A stretch of 5,084 bases of DNA from an uncultured Collinsella sp. (GTDB lineage: Bacteria; Actinomycetota; Coriobacteriia; Coriobacteriales; Coriobacteriaceae). Numbering within the stretch: position 1 is the stretch's first letter; the number at the start of each line of letters is the position of its first letter. A model generated the notes under the pieces. That model saw nothing but the letters and a program-made list of their open reading frames with translations. It was not told the DNA's origin and did not search any database. Positions 1-5,084 of this stretch are shown here, piece by piece. Both the position numbers and the translations under genes were made by a program. The stretch lies in assembly GCA_900764025.1 (NCBI GenBank), contig CAAFMM010000065.1, forward strand, positions 1-5,084. Reading direction: 5' to 3'.

Positions 1-1153
1 GCACGAGACAGAGATCAACAACTACCTTGCCGTCATTAAGGTGGTCGGCGTCGGCGGCGGCGGTACCAACGCGGTCAATCGAATGATCGAAGAGGGCATC
101 CGCGGCGTCGAGTTTGTTGCCATCAACACCGATGCTCAGGCACTCGCGATCTCTGATGCCGATATCAAGGTGCACATCGGCACCGACCTTACCCGCGGCC
201 TGGGCGCCGGCGCCAACCCCGAGGTTGGCCGCAAGGCTGCCGATGAGTCCCGCGACGACATTGCCGAGGCGCTCGCTGGCGCCGACATGGTGTTCATCAC
301 CTGCGGCGAGGGCGGTGGCACCGGTACCGGCGCTGCTCCCATCGTTGCCGATATCGCGATGAACGAGGTCGGTGCGCTGACCGTCGCCGTCGTGACCAAG
401 CCCTTCACCTTCGAGGGCCGCAAGCGCAAGAAGAGCGCCGAGGAGGGCATTAAGACCCTCTCCGATTGCGTCGACACCATGATCGTCATCCCTAACGATA
501 AGCTGCTCGACATCGCCGAGAAGAAGACCACCATGCTCGAGGCCTTCGCGATTGCCGATGGCGTTCTTTCCCAGGGCACCCAGGGCATCACCGACCTCAT
601 CACCGTCCCCGGTATCATCAACCTGGACTTCGCCGATGTTAAGACCATCATGAAGCAGGCCGGTACCGCCATGATGGGTATCGGTACCTCTTCTGGGGAC
701 ACCCGTGCCGTCGATGCTGCCCAGCAGGCCATCTCCAGCCCGCTGCTCGAGAGCTCCATCGATGGTGCCACACGCGTGCTGCTCTCCATCGCCGGTTCCA
801 AGGACCTGGGCATCCAGGAGATCAGCGACGCCGCCGACGTTGTCGCCAACGCCGTCGACCCCGAGGCCAACATCATCTTCGGTACCGTTGTCGACGAGTC
901 CCTGGGCGATCAGGTGCGTATCACCGTCATCGCTACGGGCTTCTCCGACTCCAACGTCAACCGTCAGGACGAGCTCTTTGCTGCTCAGCAGTCTCAGAGC
1001 AAGGCAGCTGCCTCCGCTGAGCCGCAGCGCACCGCTCCGGCCACCAGTCCGGCTCAGGCCGCTCCGACCCGCAACGTCGGTGGCACCGAGCTTCCTAACT
1101 TCGGCAACGATCAGTTCGAGCTTCCCGACTTCCTGAAGCGCGGCAGCTTCTAA
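1..1153 (+). CDS. ftsZ: Cell division protein FtsZ (5' end cut by window edge)
   Basis: FtsZ is the GTP-binding tubulin homologue that polymerises at mid-cell into the Z ring and recruits the divisome. The reading frame is open to the left edge: codons from base 2 read [20 protein letters not shown], the usual FtsZ N-terminus. The GTG at 41 is therefore internal. Base 1 (g) would fit as the last base of an ATG, giving a protein of about 384 residues, normal for the family; this start is inferred. Visible motifs are the N-terminal glycine-rich nucleotide loop ([13 protein letters not shown]), the tubulin signature GGGTGTG at 311-331, and the T7 catalytic loop NLDFAD at 620-637, with the two Asp that complete GTP hydrolysis in the neighbouring subunit. 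After the globular domain comes an Ala/Pro/Gln/Ser-rich linker (about 970-1080). The conserved C-terminal peptide [14 protein letters not shown] (1109-1150) is the expected docking site for membrane anchors such as SepF. No defects are seen. A terminator follows directly. Confidence 0.98.
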   Translation, partial: HETEINNYLAVIKVVGVGGGGTNAVNRMIEEGIRGVEFVAINTDAQALAISDADIKVHIGTDLTRGLGAGANPEVGRKAADESRDDIAEALAGADMVFITCGEGGGTGTGAAPIVADIAMNEVGALTVAVVTKPFTFEGRKRKKSAEEGIKTLSDCVDTMIVIPNDKLLDIAEKKTTMLEAFAIADGVLSQGTQGITDLITVPGIINLDFADVKTIMKQAGTAMMGIGTSSGDTRAVDAAQQAISSPLLESSIDGATRVLLSIAGSKDLGIQEISDAADVVANAVDPEANIIFGTVVDESLGDQVRITVIATGFSDSNVNRQDELFAAQQSQSKAAASAEPQRTAPATSPAQAAPTRNVGGTELPNFGNDQFELPDFLKRGSF

Positions 1154-1179
1154 GTCATTCTTTGCATTGTTGTGCACAG

Positions 1180-1212
1180 GGGCGTGTCCGTATGGACGCG
1201 CCCTTTTTATTT
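1180..1212 (+). terminator. Intrinsic terminator of ftsZ
   Basis: A 10-bp stem pairs GGGCGTGTCC (1180-1189) with GGACGCGCCC (1194-1203), with one G-T wobble and a GTAT tetraloop (1190-1193). It is followed at once by a T-rich tract (TTTTTATTT, 1204-1212). It starts 26 bases after the ftsZ stop and points the same way. It should end the division-gene transcript and separate it from pgeF-pst. There is no matching A-tract on the left side, so it is probably not bidirectional. Confidence 0.9.
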
Positions 1213-1241
1213 CGACTTTGTAAACTAGAACCTCCAATCTC

Positions 1242-1258
1242 CTTACGTTCCCTTTACG
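1242..1258 (+). promoter_or_regulatory. Candidate Pho-box-like direct repeat
   Basis: CTTACG (1242-1247) and TTTACG (1253-1258) are repeated with a 5-nt spacer, giving an 11-bp period. PhoB/PhoP response regulators are known to bind direct repeats of this period; the Bacillus PhoP half-site is TT(A/C/T)ACA with about 5 nt between copies. The two copies match that hexamer at 4 and 5 of 6 positions. A perfect inverted TTTACA (TGTAAA, 1219-1224) lies 18 nt upstream. The site precedes an operon that ends in phosphate transport genes, which makes phosphate control plausible. Two imperfect hexamers can arise by chance, so this is only a candidate. Confidence 0.25.
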
Positions 1259-1297
1259 ATTGCCTCCAGTGCAGCAGGTATCCTTTAAAGAAGTATG

Positions 1298-1320
1298 ACA
1301 GCCGTATAAACGCGGGCTGT
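1298..1320 (+). repeat. Inverted repeat spanning the -10 candidate
   Basis: ACAGCC (1298-1303) and GGCTGT (1315-1320) are perfect inverted copies separated by 11 nt. They bracket the TATAAA at 1305-1310. The centre-to-centre spacing of 17 nt and the position over the putative -10 would suit an operator for a dimeric repressor. It could equally be a chance 6-bp palindrome, as no known regulator motif is recognised. Confidence 0.35.
1305..1310 (+). promoter_or_regulatory. Candidate -10 element for the pgeF-pst operon
   Basis: TATAAA matches the sigma-70 -10 consensus at 5 of 6 positions and lies 52 nt before the pgeF ATG, inside the only intergenic gap. Transcription would start near 1317. No good -35 is present: CCTTTA (1282-1287) has 17-nt spacing but matches poorly, and TTTAAA (1284-1289) matches better but is only 15 nt away. 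A weak -35 would suit an activator-dependent promoter. A competing pair is TTGCCT (1260-1265) with TTTAAA (1284-1289), 18 nt apart. A promoter is expected in this gap because of the terminator upstream, but its exact position is uncertain. Confidence 0.35.
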
Positions 1321-1321
1321 A

Positions 1322-1334
1322 GCGGCGACGCCGC
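1322..1334 (+). repeat. Small GC-rich palindrome in the pgeF leader
   Basis: GCGGCGACGCCGC is a perfect palindrome around a single A at 1328. As RNA it could form a 5-bp stem with a 3-nt loop. It ends 14 nt before the ribosome binding site. If transcription starts near 1317 it would sit close to the 5' end of the mRNA, where such stems can stabilise transcripts. There is no T-tract, so it is not a terminator. Confidence 0.4.
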
Positions 1335-1348
1335 GTACTTGTGTTATT

Positions 1349-1354
1349 AGGAGG
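1349..1354 (+). promoter_or_regulatory. Ribosome binding site deciding the pgeF start
   Basis: AGGAGG is a perfect Shine-Dalgarno core, 7 nt before the ATG at 1362. It excludes the in-frame GTG at 1341, which lies upstream of it. It is the strongest ribosome binding site in the window. Confidence 0.9.
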
Positions 1355-1361
1355 CTTTAGT

Positions 1362-2162
1362 ATGTCAGCACGTGCGGACAACGTTTCGCGTGTCGACCAT
1401 GATGGAGTTACGTTGGTGGAAGGCGCGACATCCGATGTTCGCTTTGCCTTCACCGAGCGCGCCGGTGGCGTTTCCGAAGATGCGTACTCCTCACTCAACT
1501 TGGGCTCGCATGTTGGCGATGACCCCTTTGCTGTTCAAGAAAATCGTCGTCGCGCGCTCGAGGCTATGGGTGCCGCCGAGTGCGAGCACAACCTGCTCGT
1601 TCCCAATCAGGTCCATGGTGACCATATCGTTGCGGTGACCTCGAACGGCGCCGATGACCTTGAGGACGTCCGCGAGCAGATTGCCGAGGGCTGCGATGCC
1701 ATCGTCTGTACGGCGCATAACGTGCCCGTGCTGCTCTGCTTTGCCGACTGCGTTCCCGTGGTGCTGGTGGCCCCTGGCGGATTTGCCGTGGTGCACTCCG
1801 GTTGGAAGGGCACGATTGCACGTATTTCCGCCAAGGCGTGCCAGGCGCTTTGCGATGCTGCCGGCTGCGATGCGAGCGACGTTTCCGCCTATATCGGCCC
1901 CCATATCTTGGGTGACGAATATGAGGTATCCCAGGAACTCATGGATCGCTTTGCCGCCGAGTTCTCTTGCATCGATGCGAATACCTCTCGCATGCTTGAT
2001 CTTTCCGCTGCCATTCGCGAGGCGCTGGTGGATGTCGGTGTCGACGCGGATAATATCGTGGATACCCAGCTTTCGACCGTGCGTCAGAACGACCGCTTTT
2101 ATTCCTACCGTAACGAGGACGGCACCTGTGGGCGCCATGCTGCGATCGGCGTGATGCTATGA
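1362..2162 (+). CDS. pgeF: PgeF/YfiH family laccase-domain protein (peptidoglycan editing factor)
   Basis: This is a complete 266-residue member of the DUF152/Cu-oxidase_4 family (E. coli YfiH, B. subtilis YlmD, human LACC1/FAMIN), slightly longer than E. coli YfiH. In E. coli, PgeF limits wrong incorporation of serine for alanine in the peptidoglycan stem. Family members have also been reported to have purine nucleoside phosphorylase, adenosine deaminase and methylthioadenosine phosphorylase activity. The metal-binding triad is intact: His85 in NQVHG, Cys130 in FADCVP and His145 in HSGWKG. Other family blocks are YIGPHI (177-182) followed by YEVS, and the C-terminal FYSYRNEDGTCGRHAA (246-261). 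No signal peptide or membrane segment is seen, so it should be cytoplasmic. The ATG at 1362 is chosen over the GTG at 1341 because AGGAGG lies between them. Its stop overlaps the pstS start by 4 nt. The assignment to the family is firm; which activity matters here is not visible in the sequence. Confidence 0.95.
   Translation: MSARADNVSRVDHDGVTLVEGATSDVRFAFTERAGGVSEDAYSSLNLGSHVGDDPFAVQENRRRALEAMGAAECEHNLLVPNQVHGDHIVAVTSNGADDLEDVREQIAEGCDAIVCTAHNVPVLLCFADCVPVVLVAPGGFAVVHSGWKGTIARISAKACQALCDAAGCDASDVSAYIGPHILGDEYEVSQELMDRFAAEFSCIDANTSRMLDLSAAIREALVDVGVDADNIVDTQLSTVRQNDRFYSYRNEDGTCGRHAAIGVML
2159..2162 (+). promoter_or_regulatory. ATGA stop/start overlap coupling pgeF to pstS
   Basis: The pstS ATG (2159-2161) overlaps the pgeF TGA (2160-2162). 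The preceding 20 bases lack any AGGAG-like sequence, unlike pgeF, pstC, pstA and pstB, which all have clear ribosome binding sites. Translation of pstS therefore probably depends on ribosomes finishing pgeF and re-initiating, which ties the two genes together in one mRNA. Confidence 0.8.
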
Positions 2163-2995
2163 GAAAGATCGTATCGGTCCTGAGCGCCGCTGTGCTTACG
2201 CTTACGCTGTGCGCCTGTTCTTCGGGATCTTCTGCCTCTTCCATTACCGTGGCCGGCTCCACGACCTGCCTTCCTATCGCCGAGATTGCGGCCGAGGGCT
2301 TTAAGGAGGAGACCGGCATCGACGTGCTCGTTTCCGGTTTGGGTTCTTCCGCTGGGATCGAGGCCGTCAGCGCCGGCACGGCCGATATCGCCAGCTCCTC
2401 CCGTGGACTCAATGCCGACGAACAGGATCTGGGCCTGACTCCCATCGTCATTGCCCACGACGGTATTGCAGTCATCGTGAACGACGACAACCCCGTCGAT
2501 AACCTCTCGACCGAGCAGCTCCGCGATATCTACGCCGGCAAGATTACCAATTGGAAAGAGGTCGGTGGCGAGGACCTGAGGATTCAGGTCATCAACCGAG
2601 ACGAGGCGTCCGGTACGCGCGAGGCCTTCCGTACCATCGTGATGGATGGCACGCCGTTCGATCGCCGCTCGGCTGTTCTTTCGGGTACGGGCCAGGTGCG
2701 CGACGTGGTATCTCGTTCGCGTGGGGCCATCGGCTACATTTCGCTGGGCTTCGTCGATAGCCTCAACGCCAAGACCTCGGTCAAGGCCGTCTCGGTCAAT
2801 CATGTTGAGGCGTCCGAGAAGACGGTCGCGAGTGGCGGCTATCCCATCTCGCGCGACCTTTACTTCTTTGTGAAGGGTGCGCCTTCGCAGCAGGCGCAGG
2901 ATTACATCGACTACGTGACGTCCGAAAAGATGGACAAGCAGATTCGCGAGGCGGGCTTTATTCCCGTCACCAACGACGAGAAGGGGAGTGAGTAG
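2159..2995 (+). CDS. pstS: Phosphate ABC transporter substrate-binding lipoprotein PstS
   Basis: PstS captures inorganic phosphate outside the membrane and delivers it to the PstC-PstA channel. The 278-residue product starts with a short signal peptide (MRK, then hydrophobic residues 4-19) ending in the lipobox LCAC, so Cys20 should be lipidated and anchor it to the outer face of the membrane. A short Ser/Gly linker (21-28) leads into the periplasmic-binding-protein fold. Phosphate-site segments typical of the family are GSTTCLPI (33-40), SSSRG (79-83), HDGIAVIVN (100-108) and RDEASGTREAF (147-157), with Arg147 and Ser151-Gly152-Thr153 in the usual places. The LSTEQLRDIYAGKITNW block (116-132) is also characteristic. 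A second cysteine at position 18 lies in the signal region and has Leu before it, a poorer lipobox. The start is fixed by the overlap with pgeF and by the signal peptide that begins there. It is the first gene of pstSCAB. Confidence 0.96.
   Translation: MRKIVSVLSAAVLTLTLCACSSGSSASSITVAGSTTCLPIAEIAAEGFKEETGIDVLVSGLGSSAGIEAVSAGTADIASSSRGLNADEQDLGLTPIVIAHDGIAVIVNDDNPVDNLSTEQLRDIYAGKITNWKEVGGEDLRIQVINRDEASGTREAFRTIVMDGTPFDRRSAVLSGTGQVRDVVSRSRGAIGYISLGFVDSLNAKTSVKAVSVNHVEASEKTVASGGYPISRDLYFFVKGAPSQQAQDYIDYVTSEKMDKQIREAGFIPVTNDEKGSE
2983..2988 (+). promoter_or_regulatory. Ribosome binding site deciding the pstC start
   Basis: GGGGAG lies inside the last pstS codons, 8 nt before the ATG at 2997. 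The in-frame GTG at 2988 overlaps this site and so cannot be the start. Confidence 0.8.
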
Positions 2996-2996
2996 C

Positions 2997-3923
2997 ATGG
3001 AAGCACAGGAAAACTCCCAGACTGAGCAGAATGCTCAGGCACCCAAGAAGCGCGAGCTGGCGCTCGTATCGCGCAGTACCTATATCAAGGAGAAGGCGCT
3101 GCAGTGGATCTTCTTTGCCTGCGCGTTTTTGGCGGTCGTTACCGTCATCCTGATTTTTGTCTTTACCACGTACTCGGCGCTGCCCGTCTTTACTGACATC
3201 GGTCTGGCGGACTTCTTTAGCTTTACGTGGGCGCCTTCCGAGGGCCACTACGGCATCTTGTCGCTGCTTGCCGGCTCGGGTCTGGTGACCGTCGGTGCGC
3301 TCGCCATGGGCGTGCCGCTGGGCGTGGGTACGGCCGTTTACCTGGTTGAGATTGCCAGCAAGCGCGTGCGCAAGCTCATCAGCCCCGCCGTTGACCTGCT
3401 GGCGGGCATACCCTCCATCATCTACGGCTTCTTTGGCATGATCATCATCCGCCCGTTTATCGCACAACTGACCGGCGGCCTTGGTTTTGGTGCGCTGACG
3501 GCGTGGTTTGTGCTCGCCATCATGATCGTCCCTACCATCACCACGCTCACCATCGATGCTCTCAATTCCATTCCCATGGGCATTCGCGAGGCATCGTATG
3601 CCATGGGTGCTACTAAGTGGCAGACCATCTATAAGGTCGTGCTACCTGCCGCCAAACTGGGTATCGTTGATGCCATCGTGCTGGGTATGGGCCGTGCCAT
3701 CGGTGAGACCATGGCCGTGCTCATGGTCGTGGGTAACGCTCCGGTTATTCCCGACAGCATTGCGAGCCCCATCTCGACGCTCACGAGCCAGATCGCGCTC
3801 GACATGAGCTATTCCTCGGGCCTGCACCGCTCGGCGCTGTTCGGCATGGGCGTGGTCCTGTTTATCATCTCCGCCATGCTGGTGGGCATCGTCCGTCTGA
3901 TTTCCAAGAAGAAGAGGGGGTAG
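2997..3923 (+). CDS. pstC: Phosphate ABC transporter permease PstC
   Basis: This is one of the two membrane subunits that form the phosphate channel. The 308-residue product has a charged, Gln/Glu/Lys-rich cytoplasmic N-terminus (1-33). About six hydrophobic segments follow, near 36-57, 84-106, 132-152, 165-186, 220-246 and 281-302, and it ends in a basic tail (KKKRG). The EAA loop that docks on the ATPase is canonical: Glu198-Ala-Ser, Gly204 and Leu216-Pro217 in REASYAMGATKWQTIYKVVL, followed by GMGRAIGETMAV (230-241). The GIPSIIYGFFG block (137-147) is typical of PstC. The ATG at 2997 lies 1 nt after the pstS stop and is served by GGGGAG. The N-terminal region is somewhat long but free of other domains. 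The downstream partner pstA starts 3 nt after the stop. Confidence 0.96.
   Translation: MEAQENSQTEQNAQAPKKRELALVSRSTYIKEKALQWIFFACAFLAVVTVILIFVFTTYSALPVFTDIGLADFFSFTWAPSEGHYGILSLLAGSGLVTVGALAMGVPLGVGTAVYLVEIASKRVRKLISPAVDLLAGIPSIIYGFFGMIIIRPFIAQLTGGLGFGALTAWFVLAIMIVPTITTLTIDALNSIPMGIREASYAMGATKWQTIYKVVLPAAKLGIVDAIVLGMGRAIGETMAVLMVVGNAPVIPDSIASPISTLTSQIALDMSYSSGLHRSALFGMGVVLFIISAMLVGIVRLISKKKRG
3914..3920 (+). promoter_or_regulatory. Ribosome binding site of pstA inside the pstC tail
   Basis: GAGGGGG lies in the final codons of pstC, 6 nt before the pstA ATG at 3927. The basic end of PstC is thus encoded by the same bases that serve as this ribosome binding site. Confidence 0.75.
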
Positions 3924-3926
3924 GCT

Positions 3927-4832
3927 ATGTCCGATTCCGTTGACACGACGGTCGATACGACCTCGTCGCGCGAGCGCATCAAGCGTGCCCTTTCCCACGG
4001 TAAGAAGGGCCGTATCAACAAGGACCTGTCAAACAAGATCATGCTCGGCGTGTTCCGCGCCGCGGCCTACATCACCACGCTTGTGCTGGTCGCTATCATT
4101 GCCTACGTGGTTGTTAATGGCTTACCGCATATTTCGCTCGACTTTATCTTCGGTTGGCCCCAGGGTGTCAACGCCGAGGGCGGCATTTGGCCTACGATTG
4201 TCTCGACCATCTACGTGACGGCGCTCGCCATGCTCATCTGTACGCCGGTCGCCGTGCTAGCGGCCGTCTATCTGGCCGAGTACGCCAAACAGGGCAAGGT
4301 CGTCGAGCTCATCCGTTATGCTGCCGATGCTTTGGCCTCGGTGCCCTCCATCGTTATGGGTCTCTTTGGCTACGCCTTGTTTGTCGAGGCCATGGGCCTG
4401 GGCCTTTCGATGGTCTCGGCTGCCCTGGCGCTGGCGCTTCTGATGCTGCCTATCGTCATGCGCACCACCGAGGAGGCTATTCGCGCCGTGCCGCGCTATA
4501 TCCGTTGGGGCGCATATGGCTTGGGCGCCACTAAGTGGCAGGTCGTTTCCAAGATCGTGCTTCCTTCCGCCTTTGGCCGCATCGCCACCGGCATCGTCCT
4601 TGCCATCGGCCGTGCCATCGGCGAGACCGCGGTTGTACTTTACACCATGGGCCAGGCCATCAATCTACCTATTTCGCCGCTCGATTCCGGCCGCCCCATG
4701 ACGGTCCATCTGTACCTGCTTGCCAACGACGGCATCAACATGAACGCAGCCTACGGCACCGCGCTCTTGCTGATGGTGATCATTTTGGCCTTCAACCTGT
4801 TTGCGCGCTTCCTGTCGCGCAAGCGTCGCTAG
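3927..4832 (+). CDS. pstA: Phosphate ABC transporter permease PstA
   Basis: This is the second membrane subunit of the phosphate channel, paralogous to PstC. The 301-residue product has a hydrophilic basic N-terminus (1-38), hydrophobic segments near 43-64, 88-116, 135-155, 160-178, 219-241 and 275-295, and a basic tail (RFLSRKRR). Family blocks are GGIWPTIVSTIYVT (85-98), LAEYAKQGK (116-124), ASVPSIVMGLFGYALFV (137-153), GRAIGETAVVLYTMG (228-242) and PMTVHLYLLA (257-266). The coupling loop is present as RWGAYGLGATKWQ (193-205) with VLP at 211-213. The glutamate that usually opens the EAA motif is Trp194 (codon 4506-4508), while Gly200 and the LP pair are kept. The reading frame is otherwise intact. 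The start lies 3 nt after the pstC stop, with GAGGGGG 6 nt upstream. The pstB start follows 12 nt after the stop. Confidence 0.96.
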   Translation: MSDSVDTTVDTTSSRERIKRALSHGKKGRINKDLSNKIMLGVFRAAAYITTLVLVAIIAYVVVNGLPHISLDFIFGWPQGVNAEGGIWPTIVSTIYVTALAMLICTPVAVLAAVYLAEYAKQGKVVELIRYAADALASVPSIVMGLFGYALFVEAMGLGLSMVSAALALALLMLPIVMRTTEEAIRAVPRYIRWGAYGLGATKWQVVSKIVLPSAFGRIATGIVLAIGRAIGETAVVLYTMGQAINLPISPLDSGRPMTVHLYLLANDGINMNAAYGTALLLMVIILAFNLFARFLSRKRR

Positions 4833-4834
4833 TT

Positions 4835-4840
4835 AAGGAG
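4835..4840 (+). promoter_or_regulatory. Ribosome binding site of pstB
   Basis: AAGGAG lies in the 12-nt gap between pstA and pstB, 4 nt before the ATG at 4845. The spacing is a little short but the match is good, and no other start fits. Confidence 0.8.
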
Positions 4841-4844
4841 TCCC

Positions 4845-5084
4845 ATGTCCGTTTATCAGTCCGCTCCCACGTTGGAGCAAGCGGCCATTACGGCCAAGGA
4901 TTTCAACTTTTGGTACGGTGACTTTCATGCGCTGACGGGGCTCGACCTCAACATCGCCAAAAACGCCATCACCTCGTTTATCGGTCCTTCGGGCTGCGGC
5001 AAATCGACGTTTTTGCGCTGCATCAACCGTATGAACGACCTGATCGAGGGCACCCGCGTCGAGGGCACCATGACGCTCGACGGC
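4845..5084 (+). CDS. pstB: Phosphate ABC transporter ATP-binding protein PstB (3' end cut by window edge)
   Basis: PstB is the ATPase that drives PstC-PstA. The window holds exactly its first 80 codons, and the frame is open to the right edge. A short N-terminus ([18 protein letters not shown]) leads into [11 protein letters not shown] (20-30), where Tyr24 fits the aromatic A-loop that stacks on adenine. The Walker A motif GPSGCGKST is at residues 47-55 (4983-5009). It is followed by [14 protein letters not shown] (56-69), the PstB-specific sequence that separates it from other ABC ATPases. The Q-loop, signature motif and Walker B would lie beyond the window; a typical PstB has about 250-260 residues. 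It is the fourth gene of the operon. A phoU gene often comes next, but nothing in the window shows this. Confidence 0.96.
   Translation, partial: MSVYQSAPTLEQAAITAKDFNFWYGDFHALTGLDLNIAKNAITSFIGPSGCGKSTFLRCINRMNDLIEGTRVEGTMTLDG

Noticed and set aside
41..43. GTG at 41 as the start of ftsZ
   Set aside because: The frame is open to the left edge and upstream codons encode the conserved NNYLAVIK segment, so the GTG is an internal valine codon.
136..876. 246-codon minus-strand frame inside ftsZ
   Set aside because: It is antisense to a highly conserved gene, its composition follows from the ftsZ codons, and no ribosome binding site or family motif is seen.
1162..1350. 62-codon open frame between ftsZ and pgeF
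   Set aside because: It runs through the terminator hairpin and the promoter region, has no ribosome binding site, and its product shows no recognisable features.
1262..1355. GCCTCC (1262-1267) as an anti-Shine-Dalgarno arm pairing with GGAGGC (1350-1355)
   Set aside because: It is only 6 bp over a long distance, and the left arm would lie upstream of the likely transcription start. No riboswitch-like fold was recognised.
2049..2054. GATAAT as the -10 of an internal pstS promoter within pgeF
   Set aside because: It matches 5 of 6 positions, but the hexamer 17 nt upstream (TGGTGG) is not a -35, and the bases are constrained by pgeF coding.
1491..2138. 215-codon minus-strand frame opposite pgeF
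   Set aside because: It is a mirror of a gene whose sense frame has all family motifs, with no start signal or independent support.
2105..2998. 297-codon minus-strand frame opposite pstS
   Set aside because: Long antisense frames are common opposite GC-rich genes with strong third-position bias. The predicted product is Arg/Asp/Gly-rich without a domain, and it covers pstS exactly.
4154..4921. Plus-strand alternative frames inside pstA and running into pstB
   Set aside because: They are out of frame with proteins that match PstA and PstB throughout, and their products are Arg/His/Gly-rich without motifs.
1..5084. Mobile elements, CRISPR arrays, tRNA/rRNA genes, attachment sites or a novel defence system
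   Set aside because: No terminal repeats, transposase or integrase motifs, spaced repeats or tRNA-like folds are visible. All coding space is explained by ftsZ, pgeF and pstSCAB.

Overview
The window is an ordinary chromosomal segment of a moderately GC-rich actinobacterium, most likely a gut member of Coriobacteriia such as Collinsella. This placement is inferred from the style of the FtsZ and Pst proteins and the C/G-ending codon preference; no database comparison was made. All genes lie on the + strand and cover nearly all of the window.

Layout: (1) ftsZ, the cell-division tubulin homologue, enters from the left edge. Its start codon probably lies only one or two bases outside the window. 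It ends at 1153 and is followed by a strong intrinsic terminator (1180-1212). (2) A 208-bp intergenic region (1154-1361) is the only sizeable non-coding stretch. It holds the terminator, a weak promoter candidate, an 11-bp-period direct repeat resembling a Pho box, two small inverted repeats and a strong ribosome binding site. (3) pgeF (YfiH/YlmD/DUF152 family, a laccase-domain protein) follows at 1362-2162. (4) pstS, pstC, pstA and the first 80 codons of pstB follow with almost no spacing. Together they form the high-affinity phosphate ABC transporter: lipoprotein receptor, two permeases and ATPase.

The pgeF stop and the pstS start share a 4-nt ATGA overlap, and pstS has no visible Shine-Dalgarno sequence. 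pgeF and pstSCAB therefore look like one transcriptional unit with translational coupling at the first junction. ftsZ is insulated from it by the terminator. ftsZ next to pgeF is a familiar arrangement in Gram-positive bacteria, but there pgeF is usually followed by ylmE and sepF. Here the phosphate operon takes that place.

I do not see a new system, mobile element, CRISPR array or RNA gene. The points most worth a second look are the pgeF-pst coupling (PgeF-family enzymes have been described as phosphate-consuming purine nucleoside phosphorylases), the Pho-box-like repeat upstream of pgeF, and a PstA whose coupling-helix motif has Trp where the family normally has Glu.
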